Below are positions 6,371 to 13,984 of a stretch of DNA of 16,713 bases, one piece after another (position 1 is the first letter of the stretch; each line of letters opens with the position of its first letter). The stretch is from Solirubrobacterales bacterium (GTDB lineage Bacteria > Actinomycetota > Thermoleophilia > Solirubrobacterales > Solirubrobacteraceae). A program made the position numbers and the translations under genes. The notes below the pieces were generated by a model. That model saw only the letters and a program-made list of their open reading frames with translations. It had not been told where the DNA came from and did not search any database. The stretch lies in contig JAFAZB010000009.1 of assembly GCA_019240015.1 (NCBI GenBank), positions 1 through 16,713 of the forward strand, in the 5' to 3' direction.

Positions 6371-7165
6371 CTAGCCCAACAGTGCGCGGGGGCGCTCGAG
6401 CAGCTCTGCCAACCACGTCAGGAAGCGGGCGGCCTCGGCTCCGTACAGGATCCGGTGATCGCAGGCCAGCGTGAGCACGATCGTCGGCCGGGCGACCAGG
6501 TCCCCTGACGGATCGACGACCGGGCGCGGTCGTAGCGAGCCCGCCGTCAGGATCGCGGCCTGGGGCGGGTAGATCACCGCAGAGAAGCTGTCGACCCCGT
6601 ACATGCCGAGGTTCGAGACCGTGAACGTGGCGCCCCCCAGTTCGGCTGGTGTGATCGATCCGTCGCGCACTCGCGCCGCCAGCGTCTGCGCGGTCGCCGC
6701 GATCTCGGCCAGCGATCGGCGATCCGCGTCGAAGATCGTGGGCACGAGCAGCGCGTCGGGCGCCGCCACCGCGATCCCGACGTTGACGCGCGAATGGCCC
6801 TCGAACCGGCCGTCGCGGTAGGAGCCGTTCACTCGCGGGAACTCGCGTAGCGCCAGCGCCACCGCCTTGACGATGAAGTCGTCGACAGAAGGTCGTTGAT
6901 CGGCGGTCTCGCCTAGTCGCTCGCGGAGCGCCACGACCTCCGACATGTCGACTTCGCGCCGGAGCTCGAAGTCGGGGATCGTGGCCCGTGCCTCGGCCAT
7001 CCGACGGGCGATCGTCCGCTGTCTACCGGTGAGCTCCTCGGGGCTGGAATCGCCCTTGGCGCCGGCGCCCCCGCTCGGGGCGACGGTCGGTTGGGGGGCC
7101 GCCGGTGCAGGGATTTGCCCCGCCGCCGCGGCTGGTGTCCGCTGCTGCTCGCGATCTCGAGCCAC
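6371..7165 (-). CDS. 2-oxoacid dehydrogenase E2 catalytic domain, stand-alone (no lipoyl or E1/E3-binding domain)
   Basis: This gene encodes 264 residues. After a Pro/Ala-rich linker of ~40 residues, the rest is the chloramphenicol-acetyltransferase-like E2 core: TGRQRTIARRMAEARATIPDF, VDDFIVKAVALAL, FTVSNLGMYGVDSFSAVIYPPQAAIL and CDHRILYGAEAARFL. The catalytic motif, usually DHRxxDG, reads DHRILYG, with His237 kept and Tyr241 in place of Asp. From memory, Tyr also occurs here in cyanobacterial and plastid E2 proteins, so activity is possible. A TGA lies 13 codons upstream in frame and the divergent cupin starts at 7287, so there is no room for lipoyl or subunit-binding domains. No E1 or E3 gene is nearby. 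It may use lipoyl domains from another protein, or have a different acyl-transfer role. GTG at 7165 is the only usual start after that TGA. Confidence 0.82.
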   Translation of the reverse strand: MARDREQQRTPAAAAGQIPAPAAPQPTVAPSGGAGAKGDSSPEELTGRQRTIARRMAEARATIPDFELRREVDMSEVVALRERLGETADQRPSVDDFIVKAVALALREFPRVNGSYRDGRFEGHSRVNVGIAVAAPDALLVPTIFDADRRSLAEIAATAQTLAARVRDGSITPAELGGATFTVSNLGMYGVDSFSAVIYPPQAAILTAGSLRPRPVVDPSGDLVARPTIVLTLACDHRILYGAEAARFLTWLAELLERPRALLG

Positions 7166-7256
7166 TGCCGAGCCGGCCGTCTCAGGCGAGCCGCGCTCTC
7201 ACCACCTCTCGTGCCACTCGCGTGCTCGTCGATCACCGGGCTGCAAACGTTGGCGT

Positions 7257-7266
7257 TACGATCGTA
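7257..7266. promoter_or_regulatory. Palindrome/-10 candidate upstream of the YjlB-type cupin
   Basis: TACGATCGTA is a perfect 10-bp palindrome. Its first half, TACGAT (7257-7262), resembles a -10 hexamer. A Shine-Dalgarno-like CAGGGG (7271-7276) follows 10 nt before the ATG. It lies in the 121-bp divergent region shared with the E2 gene, so it could be an operator overlapping the promoter. Confidence 0.3.
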
Positions 7267-7286
7267 CCAACAGGGGTTTCGCCCGG

Positions 7287-7802
7287 ATGCCGAACTTGGA
7301 TGCCTACCTACCGGATACCGAGGCGATCCTGTTCGAGGACGACGGAGCGATCCCAAACTCGTCGCTGCCGGTGCTGATCTACCACGAAGTCGCCGCGGCG
7401 GCGGAGCCCGAGAGGTGCGAGGAGCTATTCGCGCGCAACGGCTGGCTCGGCGCGTGGCGCGACGGAATCTTCGACTTCCATCACTTCCACTCGACCTCTC
7501 ACGAGGTACTGGGGATCGTCGCCGGCTCCGCCGAGGTGGTGTTGGGGGGCCCCGCGGGCCAGCGCTTTCGGGTGCAGCGCGGTGACGTGCTCGCGTTGCC
7601 GGCTGGCACCGGTCACTGCAACGCCGGCTCGCGTCAGCTGCTGGTGGTGGGAGCGTACCCCGACGGGAGAAGCTGGGACCTGCGCCGCGGTGACCCCGCC
7701 GAGCACGACCAAGCGCTGGCCAACATCCGCGCGGTGCCACTGCCGGACGCCGACCCAGTGTACGGCGCGTCGGGCCCCCTGACCGAACTGTGGGTTAGCT
7801 GA
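7287..7802 (+). CDS. YjlB-family cupin
   Basis: This gene encodes 171 residues from ATG 7287; the longer open frame upstream is antisense to the E2 gene. It follows the pattern of Bacillus YjlB along its length: FEDDGAIPNSSLPVLIY near the N-terminus, FHHFHSTSHEVLGIVAGSAE with cupin ligands (His and Glu), GDVLALPAGTGHCN with the second-motif His, LVVGAYPDG, and the C-terminal PLPDADPVYGASGPL. The reaction of the family is not known to me; the fold and the ligands suggest a metal-dependent enzyme or small-molecule binder in the cytoplasm. It is divergent from the E2 gene and converges on galM, with 6 bp between the stops. The family assignment is strong and the function is open. Confidence 0.85.
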   Translation: MPNLDAYLPDTEAILFEDDGAIPNSSLPVLIYHEVAAAAEPERCEELFARNGWLGAWRDGIFDFHHFHSTSHEVLGIVAGSAEVVLGGPAGQRFRVQRGDVLALPAGTGHCNAGSRQLLVVGAYPDGRSWDLRRGDPAEHDQALANIRAVPLPDADPVYGASGPLTELWVS

Positions 7803-7808
7803 CCGCGG

Positions 7809-8735
7809 TCACTCGCCGCCGATCCCCCAGCTGCCTGCGAGCGACTCGCCGGGCTCGAGCACCCGCACGCCGTCTCCGCTCGCGAACGCGTTCGGGGGGC
7901 ATGTCATCGGCTCGACCGCGAGTCCACGCCGGCGCTGGGTTGCCGGGAGCGTGTCGCCGGTGAACACCATCAGGTACGGATAGGACTGGTCCGCCCACAG
8001 CGTGACGACGCGACCGCCGGGCGCTTGCAGGATCACGCGCGCGCGGGCGTCGTCGTCGCGTAGCAGCTCGCAGTAGCAGGTGTCGAGCCGCTCGGAGCCC
8101 ACCCGGCGGGGGCGGCGGAAGTCGTAGGCGGTGCCGCTGACCGGTGCCGTCGCGGTCGGGATGCCGCGCTCGTCGGTCTCGAGCCGGCTGGCGGCGGGAA
8201 CCGTCAGCGTGCAGTCGTCGATCGTCTCGGCTCCCGCGGTCAGATACGGATGGGCCCCGGCGCCGTACGGACACCGTTGCTGCCCGACGTTGGTGGCGGT
8301 GGTGGTGACGGTCAGGCCACTGGCCGCCAGCTGATATTCGATCCTCAGTGCGAGTGCGAACGGGTAGCCGGGTTGGGGGTGAAGGCGATGGCTCATCACC
8401 ACGCGCTCCGGAGTCCGTTCGGCCACGGTCCAGTTGACCCAGCGGACCAGGCCGTGGATCGCGTTGCCTCGCTCGGGCTCGCTCAACGCCAGCCGGTGGG
8501 GTTCGCCCCCGAACCGGTAGCTGCCGTCACGGAGCCGGTTCGGCCAAGGGAGCAGCGGCTGGCCGCGGGCGCCGGTGCACATCTCCCGCTCCGAGTAGCC
8601 GTCCAGCAGCGCTCGCCCGCCCAGCTGCAGCTCGCGCAGCGCGCCGCCGACCTCCACCACGACCGCGCGGTGCTCGGCCGCCACGAGCTCGATCTGCTCG
8701 CCCGAGGGGGGGAGCGGCTGATGTGCCGCGGCCAT
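7809..8735 (-). CDS. galM: Aldose 1-epimerase (mutarotase)
   Basis: This gene encodes 308 residues of the galactose-mutarotase fold. Recognisable sites are PWPNRLRDGSYRF (substrate-binding Asn66 and Arg67), GNAIHGLVRW (His94), GAGAHPYL with catalytic His162, and GLAVEPMTCPPNAF with catalytic Glu275. It interconverts alpha and beta anomers of aldoses. The gene starts 8 nt after the xylA stop, so the two form an operon: the mutarotase can supply the alpha-pyranose anomer preferred by xylose isomerase. The preferred sugar (xylose, glucose or galactose) cannot be read from the sequence. There is no signal peptide, so it is cytoplasmic. The symbol is by family; YihR-like relatives share the motifs. 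Confidence 0.9.
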   Translation of the reverse strand: MAAAHQPLPPSGEQIELVAAEHRAVVVEVGGALRELQLGGRALLDGYSEREMCTGARGQPLLPWPNRLRDGSYRFGGEPHRLALSEPERGNAIHGLVRWVNWTVAERTPERVVMSHRLHPQPGYPFALALRIEYQLAASGLTVTTTATNVGQQRCPYGAGAHPYLTAGAETIDDCTLTVPAASRLETDERGIPTATAPVSGTAYDFRRPRRVGSERLDTCYCELLRDDDARARVILQAPGGRVVTLWADQSYPYLMVFTGDTLPATQRRRGLAVEPMTCPPNAFASGDGVRVLEPGESLAGSWGIGGE

Positions 8736-8743
8736 GGCGGCTG

Positions 8744-9913
8744 CTACTCCGCGGCGCCGAGGATCAGCTCGACCATCAGCTGGTCGGCCCGTTCGTGCCT
8801 GCGTCCCCGGCCGACATCGATCCCGGCGGCATGATCGGCCGCTCGGATCCGGTCCGCCTCCTGCTGCGAGTACGGCGGCGTAGGCTCGGATAGCTGCTCC
8901 GCGCCGGCCTCGCGCCGCGCCTCCAAGAACTCGGGGTCACCGTCGAAGACCCTCGCCTTGGAGGCCAGGATCTTGTAGTTGCGCATGCAGCCCAGGGCGA
9001 ACGAGGCGTACACGTCGGCGTCATCCTCGCTTCGGTAGGCACGGCAGTCGAAGTGCCGGGCGCCCTGGTAACCGGCGCGCTCCAGCAGCGCCACGGTCAG
9101 GAACGCCTCCTTCAGATCCTCGGCGCCGAAGCGAAAGTCCTGGTCGTAGCGCGGGCCGTACTGGGCGTTGAGATCGATGTGGAAAAGCTTGCCGGCCCAA
9201 AGAGCCTGGCCGACCGCCTGGTGGAAGCTCAGTCCGGCCATCGCTTCATGGGCCATCTCGGGATTGACGCCGACCATCTCCGGGTGAGCGAGCGTGGAGA
9301 TGAAGTGCAGCATGTGACCCGTGGTCGGCAGGTACAGATGCCCGCGGGGCTCGTTCGGCTTGGCCTCCAGCGCGAAGCGAAGCTCCAGCTGCTGCGAGCG
9401 CACGAACTCGCACAGGAAGTCGAGCGCCTCGCGGTAGCGCTCGAGCGCCAAGCGTGGGTCGCGCGCAGCGCCCGACTCGATCCCTTCGCGGCCGCCCCAC
9501 AATACGAACACCGGCGCTTCGAGCTCCGCCGCGAGCTCGATCGCAGCCATCGTCTTGGCCAACGCGTGCCGGCGCACCGCAGGGTCGGCCGCGGTGAACG
9601 CGCCGTCGCGGAACACCGGCTGAGTGAACAGGTTGACGGTAGTCATCGGGACCACCAGCCCGGCGCTGCGCACCGCGTCGCGGAAGCGCTTGACGATTCG
9701 ATCGCGCTCCTGGCGCTCGGCGCCGTAGGGAATCAGGTCCTCGTCGTGCAGGGCTACTCCCCACGCCCCAACCTCCGCCAGCCGCGCAGTGATCTCCTCG
9801 GGCTCGATCGGGGGCCTGGTGGGCGCGCCGAATGGATCGTGGCCGCGGTGTCCCACCGTCCACAGCCCGAACGAGAAGCGGTCGTCGGGCGTGGGGTCGA
9901 ACTGGTCTGGCAT
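8744..9913 (-). CDS. xylA: Xylose isomerase (group I, actinobacterial type)
   Basis: This gene encodes 389 residues, the length of the Streptomyces enzymes, and aligns with them almost without gaps (our numbering is +2). Active-site residues are all present: Trp18, the His56/Asp59 pair in LHDEDLIP, Phe96, Trp139 in LWGGREG, Glu183 and Lys185 in EAKPNEPRG, Glu219 and His222 in NPEMAH, Asp247 in HIDLN, Asp257 and Asp259 in YDQDFRFG, and Asp289 in HFDCR. These bind two divalent metals and carry out ring opening and hydride shift of D-xylose to D-xylulose (also glucose to fructose). A strong Shine-Dalgarno, GAGGAG (minus strand, 9924-9919), precedes the ATG by 5 nt. It heads the xylA-galM operon; no xylulokinase gene is in the window. 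Confidence 0.95.
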   Translation of the reverse strand: MPDQFDPTPDDRFSFGLWTVGHRGHDPFGAPTRPPIEPEEITARLAEVGAWGVALHDEDLIPYGAERQERDRIVKRFRDAVRSAGLVVPMTTVNLFTQPVFRDGAFTAADPAVRRHALAKTMAAIELAAELEAPVFVLWGGREGIESGAARDPRLALERYREALDFLCEFVRSQQLELRFALEAKPNEPRGHLYLPTTGHMLHFISTLAHPEMVGVNPEMAHEAMAGLSFHQAVGQALWAGKLFHIDLNAQYGPRYDQDFRFGAEDLKEAFLTVALLERAGYQGARHFDCRAYRSEDDADVYASFALGCMRNYKILASKARVFDGDPEFLEARREAGAEQLSEPTPPYSQQEADRIRAADHAAGIDVGRGRRHERADQLMVELILGAAE

Positions 9914-9931
9914 GTGCTCTCCTCGGATGGC

Positions 9932-9994
9932 GGTTAGTCAGGCGGCGGTCCCGCCGGACACAGGCTCGGGCGTTCGGGCTGAGCTGACCTAACC
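9932..9994. promoter_or_regulatory. Spaced inverted repeat in the xylA-glcD divergent region
   Basis: GGTTAGTCAG (9932-9941) and CTGACCTAACC (9984-9994) are inverted copies that differ by a single inserted C and are 42 nt apart. They lie upstream of xylA in the 169-bp region shared with glcDEF. A weak minus-strand promoter (TTGACG at 10015-10010, 17 nt, TTAGGT at 9992-9987) overlaps the second copy, as an operator might. Confidence 0.3.
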
Positions 9995-10069
9995 AGCAAC
10001 GCGACGCCGCGTCAATCGCGCCGCCGATGCGAGGGAGACCGGCGAGCCCACGACTCGCTTGCGCCGCGC

Positions 10070-10075
10070 TATACA
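10070..10075 (+). promoter_or_regulatory. Candidate -10 element of glcDEF, leaderless
   Basis: TATACA lies 7 nt before the GTG at 10083, so transcription would begin at or next to the start codon. No Shine-Dalgarno is present there. No convincing -35 hexamer is seen at 16-18 bp. Confidence 0.45.
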
Positions 10076-10082
10076 TACACGG

Positions 10083-11543
10083 GTGGAGAGGGCTCTGCAC
10101 CGCGAGCTCATCAGTCGGCTTCAGAGGATCTGTGGCGACGAGCACGTGCTTGTGCACGAGCACGACCTGTTCACCTACGCCTCCGACGGGCTGCTCCAGT
10201 ACCACGTGCTGCCGCCCGTGGCGGTTCTGCCAGGCACCGCAACCGAGGTCCAGCAGGTGGTCGCCGCCTGTCACGAGCTCCAGGTGCCGTGGGTGGCTCG
10301 CGGCTCCGGCTCGGGGCTATCAGGCGGCGCGCTCCCGATCGCGGACGGGCTGCTGATCGTGCTCAGCCGGATGCGGCGGATCCTCGAGGTAGACCTCCAG
10401 AGCCACCGCGTGGTGGTCGAGCCGGGGGTGACGAACATCGCGATCTCACGCGCCGTCGCGCCGGACTTCTTCTACCCCCCCGACCCGTCCAGCCAGATCG
10501 TTTGCTCGATCGGCGGCAACGTCTCGGAGAACTCGGGCGGCGCGCACTGCTTCAAGTACGGCTTCACGACCAACTATGTGACCGGTCTCGAGGTCGTCCT
10601 GCCGGATGGCGAAGTGGTGCGGCTCGGCGGCAAAGGACTCGATCCACCCGGCTACGACCTGCTCGGCGCGTTCGTGGGCTCTGAAGGGACGCTGGGGATC
10701 GCGACCCGGATCACCCTCCGCGTAGTGCCCGCCCCGGAAGAGGTCAAGTGCCTGGTGGCGTTCTTCGAAGGCGTGCACCAAGCCGGCGAGGCGGTGTCGG
10801 CGATCGTCGCGGCGGGCACGGTCCCCGGGGCGATCGAGATGATGGACGCGTTGGCGATCCAGGCCTCGGAGGAGATGGCGCACGCCGGCTGGCCGCTGGA
10901 CGCGGGCGCGGCGTTGATCGTGGAGCTCGACGGCGCGCAAGCCGAGTGCGAGGAGCGCTTCGAGGACGTAGCCAAACGCTGCCAGGACTGCGGCGCCACC
11001 GAGTTGCGCGTGGCGCGCGACGCCGCGGAGCGAGACATCTTCTGGAAGATGCGCAAGTCGGCGTTCCCGGCGGCGGGCAGGATCTCGCCGAACTACTTCG
11101 TCCAGGATGGAGTGGTTCCGCGCACCAAGCTGCCCGAGGTGCTCGATCGAATCGAGTCGCTGGCGCAGGAGTACGGCTTGCAGGTTGCCAACGTGTTCCA
11201 CGCCGGCGACGGCAACCTGCATCCGCTGGTGTGCTACGACGGCCACGTCGACGGGGAGGCCGAGCGCGCCGAGAAGCTGTCTGGTCTGATCCTGCAAGCG
11301 TGTCTCGATGCGGGCGGCTCGATCACCGGCGAGCACGGGGTCGGCGTCGACAAGAAGCGCTACATGGCGAGCATGTTCGACGAGCCCGACCTGGACGCGT
11401 TCCAGAAGTTGCGCTGCGCGTTTGACCCCGGAGGCTTGGCGAACCCCGGAAAGGTGATGCCCACTCCGCGGCTGTGCGGAGAGGTCCCCGGGCCCTACCG
11501 GGTGCACCCGCTGGAGGCGGCCGGGTTGGCGGAGCGTTTCTAG
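10083..11543 (+). CDS. glcD: Glycolate oxidase/dehydrogenase FAD subunit GlcD
   Basis: This gene encodes 486 residues from GTG 10083. The frame runs back to TTG 10059, but that codon lies upstream of the likely -10 box. The N-terminal half is a PCMH/VAO-type FAD domain: PWVARGSGSGLSGGALP binds the pyrophosphate, with SIGGNVSENSGGAHCFKYG and GSEGTLGIATRITLR further on. The C-terminal FAD-oxidase cap holds NVFHAGDGNLHPLVCYD and ITGEHGVGVDKK, with the conserved His residues of the active site. GlcD oxidises glycolate (or another 2-hydroxyacid such as D-lactate) and passes electrons through GlcE and GlcF to the quinone pool. It is the first gene of glcDEF, with glcE beginning directly after its TAG. 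Substrate specificity is assigned from the three-gene arrangement. Confidence 0.92.
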   Translation: MERALHRELISRLQRICGDEHVLVHEHDLFTYASDGLLQYHVLPPVAVLPGTATEVQQVVAACHELQVPWVARGSGSGLSGGALPIADGLLIVLSRMRRILEVDLQSHRVVVEPGVTNIAISRAVAPDFFYPPDPSSQIVCSIGGNVSENSGGAHCFKYGFTTNYVTGLEVVLPDGEVVRLGGKGLDPPGYDLLGAFVGSEGTLGIATRITLRVVPAPEEVKCLVAFFEGVHQAGEAVSAIVAAGTVPGAIEMMDALAIQASEEMAHAGWPLDAGAALIVELDGAQAECEERFEDVAKRCQDCGATELRVARDAAERDIFWKMRKSAFPAAGRISPNYFVQDGVVPRTKLPEVLDRIESLAQEYGLQVANVFHAGDGNLHPLVCYDGHVDGEAERAEKLSGLILQACLDAGGSITGEHGVGVDKKRYMASMFDEPDLDAFQKLRCAFDPGGLANPGKVMPTPRLCGEVPGPYRVHPLEAAGLAERF

Positions 11544-12674
11544 ATGGCGGCCACCGAGCTCGTGGTGGAGCGCCCCGCGAGCGCGGAGGAGGTCGCGACG
11601 CTGCTCTCGCAGGGAGTCGTCACCCGCCCGGCGGGAGGCCGGACCAAGCTCGATTGGGGGGCGCCGGGGGCAACACCCCAGCTCGAGCTGTCGACCGACC
11701 GCCTGGATGCGCTGCTGGAGCACAACGAGGGCGACCTGACGGCGGTGCTCCAGGCGGGCATGCGACTGAGCGACGCCCAGCGCACGTTCTCCCAGGCCGG
11801 GCAACGGCTGGCGCTCGACCCGCCCGATCCCGACCAACGCGCGACGATCGGCGGGATCGTCGCGACCGCCGACTCGGGGCCGCTGCGTCATCGCTTCGGA
11901 GGCATCCGCGACCTGATTCTCGGCGTCCAGGTGGCGCTGCCCGAAGGGACGCTGGTGCGTGCCGGCTCGCGAGTGATCAAGAACGTCGCCGGCTACGACC
12001 TCGCGAAGCTGATGTGCGGGGCGTTCGGGACGCTCGGGGTGGTGTGCGAGGTGATCGTCCGGCTGCATCCGGACGGCGGCGAGAAGGTGACCGTGGTGGG
12101 GCATGGCGAGGATCGCGCCGTGCTCGCGCGGGCCGCCCGGGACGTGGCCCGCCGGCCCCTGGAGCTCGAAGCGCTCGATCTGAGATGGGATCTCGATCGC
12201 GGCGCCGTGCTTGCTCAGGCAGGAGGGCGCGCCGCCGACGCGGCGGCCGACAACGTCGCCGCGGCCATGCGCGGCGCCGGGCTCGAGACCGAGCGCGTGT
12301 CGGACGATGAGGGGTTGTGGGCCGCCCAGCGCGAGCGCCAACGGGCCGGCGACCCAGAAGGCGCGGTGGTCAGAGTGTCGTTTGCGCCGGGAGCGCTCGA
12401 GCGGGTTCTGGCCGCGGGACCGCCGATGGTCGCGCGGGCGGGCGCGGGGCTGGCGTGGATGCGAATCGACCCGGACCCGGCGGCGGTTGCGGAGCTCCGG
12501 GAGCGACTGGCGCCGTGCGCGTGCGTGCTGCTCGACGCACCCTCCTCGCTGCGCGCGCGAGTGGACCCCTGGGGGATCGGCGAGGGGCCCGAGCTGACGC
12601 TGATGGAGCGCGTGAAGGCGCGCTTCGACCCGACCGGGATCTGCAACCGGGGCCGGTTCGTCGGCGGGCTGTGA
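11544..12674 (+). CDS. glcE: Glycolate oxidase FAD-binding subunit GlcE
   Basis: This gene encodes 376 residues starting at ATG 11544, which touches the glcD stop (TAGATG). It is a shorter, diverged copy of the same FAD domain: VVTRPAGGRTKLDWG near the N-terminus, ATIGGIVATADSGPLRHRFGG, then SRVIKNVAGYDLAKLMCGAFGTLG, the segment most typical of GlcE. The C-terminus RFDPTGICNRGRFVGGL is also conserved. It lacks the GlcD active-site His motifs and is thought to be an accessory flavin subunit of the GlcDEF complex. Its TGA overlaps the glcF ATG by one base (TGATG), so the three subunits are translationally linked. Long open frames on the opposite strand are shadows. Confidence 0.92.
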   Translation: MAATELVVERPASAEEVATLLSQGVVTRPAGGRTKLDWGAPGATPQLELSTDRLDALLEHNEGDLTAVLQAGMRLSDAQRTFSQAGQRLALDPPDPDQRATIGGIVATADSGPLRHRFGGIRDLILGVQVALPEGTLVRAGSRVIKNVAGYDLAKLMCGAFGTLGVVCEVIVRLHPDGGEKVTVVGHGEDRAVLARAARDVARRPLELEALDLRWDLDRGAVLAQAGGRAADAAADNVAAAMRGAGLETERVSDDEGLWAAQRERQRAGDPEGAVVRVSFAPGALERVLAAGPPMVARAGAGLAWMRIDPDPAAVAELRERLAPCACVLLDAPSSLRARVDPWGIGEGPELTLMERVKARFDPTGICNRGRFVGGL

Positions 12675-13927
12675 TGGCCACGATCGAGGTGCACCAGCAC
12701 CAGGGGGGCGTGTGGGACGAGCACCGTCCACCTTCGCCCGAGCTGATCGGCGACTGCGTGCACTGCGGCTTCTGCCTGCCGACCTGCCCCACCTACGCGC
12801 TGTGGGGAGAGGAGATGGACTCTCCCCGTGGCCGGATCCAGTTGATGGCGCTCGGCCACCAGGAGCCGACGTTGTCCGACGAGATCGTTACCCACCTCGA
12901 TCGCTGTCTGGGGTGCATGGCATGTGTGACAGCGTGTCCCTCGGGGGTCAAGTACGACCTGCTGCTCCAGCAGGCCAGGCCCCAGATCGAGCGCCATTAC
13001 CAGCGTTCGCTGTCGGACCGGGCGTTTCGCCGGCTGGTGTTCGCAGTGTTTCCCCATCCTGGCCGGCTGCGCGCCCTGATCCCGCTGCTGGTGGCGCAGC
13101 GGCGCCTCGGTCTGGAGCGCGCGATCCCACGTCGCTGGCCGCGGCTCCGGGGCATGGCGAGCCTCGCGCCGAAGGTCGGCGTCGGCGCCGCGTGGGATCG
13201 CCTGCCCGCCGTGACCCCCGCGCGCGGCGCCAAGCGCGGCACGGTGGCGCTCCTTCAGGGCTGCGTCCAGCGGGTGTTCTTCTCGCAGGTCAACCGCGCC
13301 ACGGTGGCGGTGCTCGCCGCGGAGGGCTACGAGGTCCACGCGCCGCGGCGGCCGGCCTGCTGCGGCTCGCTGCAGCTGCACACCGGCTACGAGCGGGAGG
13401 CGCAGACGCGGGCCAAAGAGACAATCACAGCGCTCGGCGGCTATCAGACGGTGATCGTCAACTCGGCCGGCTGCGGATCGGGGATGAAGGACTATGCGCA
13501 CCTGGTGGAGGACCCCGAGTTCGCGGCCAAGGTCAAGGACGTGCACGAGTTCCTGGCCGACGTGGAGCCTCGGGCGCGCCGCCATCCGGTGCCGCTGCGG
13601 GTCGCCTATCACGACGCGTGCCATCTGGCGCACGCGCAAGGGATCCGCAACCAGCCCAGGGAGCTGTTGCGCGCAATCCCGGAGCTGGAGCTGATCGAGC
13701 CCGCCGAGTGGGAGCACTGCTGTGGATCGGCGGGCGTCTACAACCTGCTCGCGCCGGAGGCGGCCGCCGCGCTGGGCGAGCGCAAGGCGGCCAACCTCGC
13801 GGCCACCGGCGCCGAGATGATCGCGGCCGCCAATCCGGGCTGCGCGATCCAGATCGGCCAGTATCTCGAGCGGCCGATCCCGATCGTCCACCCGATCGAG
13901 CTGCTCGCCCGGTCGCTCGGCGGCTAA
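12674..13927 (+). CDS. glcF: Glycolate oxidase iron-sulfur subunit GlcF
   Basis: This gene encodes 417 residues. ATG 12674 is chosen because it overlaps the glcE stop; the frame upstream is a shadow of glcE. Two ferredoxin motifs, CVHCGFCLPTCP (Cys28, 31, 34, 38) and CLGCMACVTACP (Cys78, 81, 84, 88), should hold two 4Fe-4S clusters. Two CCG (DUF224) domains follow, with PACCGSLQLHTG and HCCGSAGVYN as their signature Cys pairs, plus NSAGCGSGMKDY and YHDACHLAHAQG. These are typical of heterodisulfide-reductase-like electron-transfer subunits. GlcF should carry electrons from the GlcD/E flavins to membrane quinone. It is the last gene of the operon, and the next gene is convergent 57 bp downstream. 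Confidence 0.94.
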   Translation: MATIEVHQHQGGVWDEHRPPSPELIGDCVHCGFCLPTCPTYALWGEEMDSPRGRIQLMALGHQEPTLSDEIVTHLDRCLGCMACVTACPSGVKYDLLLQQARPQIERHYQRSLSDRAFRRLVFAVFPHPGRLRALIPLLVAQRRLGLERAIPRRWPRLRGMASLAPKVGVGAAWDRLPAVTPARGAKRGTVALLQGCVQRVFFSQVNRATVAVLAAEGYEVHAPRRPACCGSLQLHTGYEREAQTRAKETITALGGYQTVIVNSAGCGSGMKDYAHLVEDPEFAAKVKDVHEFLADVEPRARRHPVPLRVAYHDACHLAHAQGIRNQPRELLRAIPELELIEPAEWEHCCGSAGVYNLLAPEAAAALGERKAANLAATGAEMIAAANPGCAIQIGQYLERPIPIVHPIELLARSLGG

Positions 13928-13984
13928 CCGCCGTCGCCGCTCACTCGCAGGCCTCGGGCGGCTCGGGGATCGGCGCTTGCCCGC

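Noticed and set aside
6944..7286. Upstream extension of the YjlB-type cupin frame to 6945
   Set aside because: It is antisense to the E2 catalytic domain, and homologous proteins begin near FEDDGxIPN; ATG 7287 with CAGGGG upstream is a better start.
9601..9640. Possible loss of the catalytic His in xylose isomerase (NLFTQPVF instead of NLFTHPVF)
   Set aside because: Counting against the Streptomyces sequence puts this at His96, which is not catalytic; the catalytic His54/Asp57 pair is present as His56/Asp59 in LHDEDLIP.
9053..9937. Plus-strand open frame antisense to xylA
   Set aside because: Xylose isomerase on the minus strand is unambiguous with its full active site.
10446..12731. Minus-strand open frame of 761 codons antisense to glcD and glcE
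   Set aside because: The plus strand carries clear GlcD and GlcE domains here. The long antisense frame is the usual effect of high third-position GC and its translation is low-complexity Arg/His/Gly-rich.
12215..13891. Minus-strand open frame of 558 codons antisense to glcE and glcF
   Set aside because: GlcF with eight cluster-binding Cys lies on the plus strand; the antisense product has no recognisable domain.
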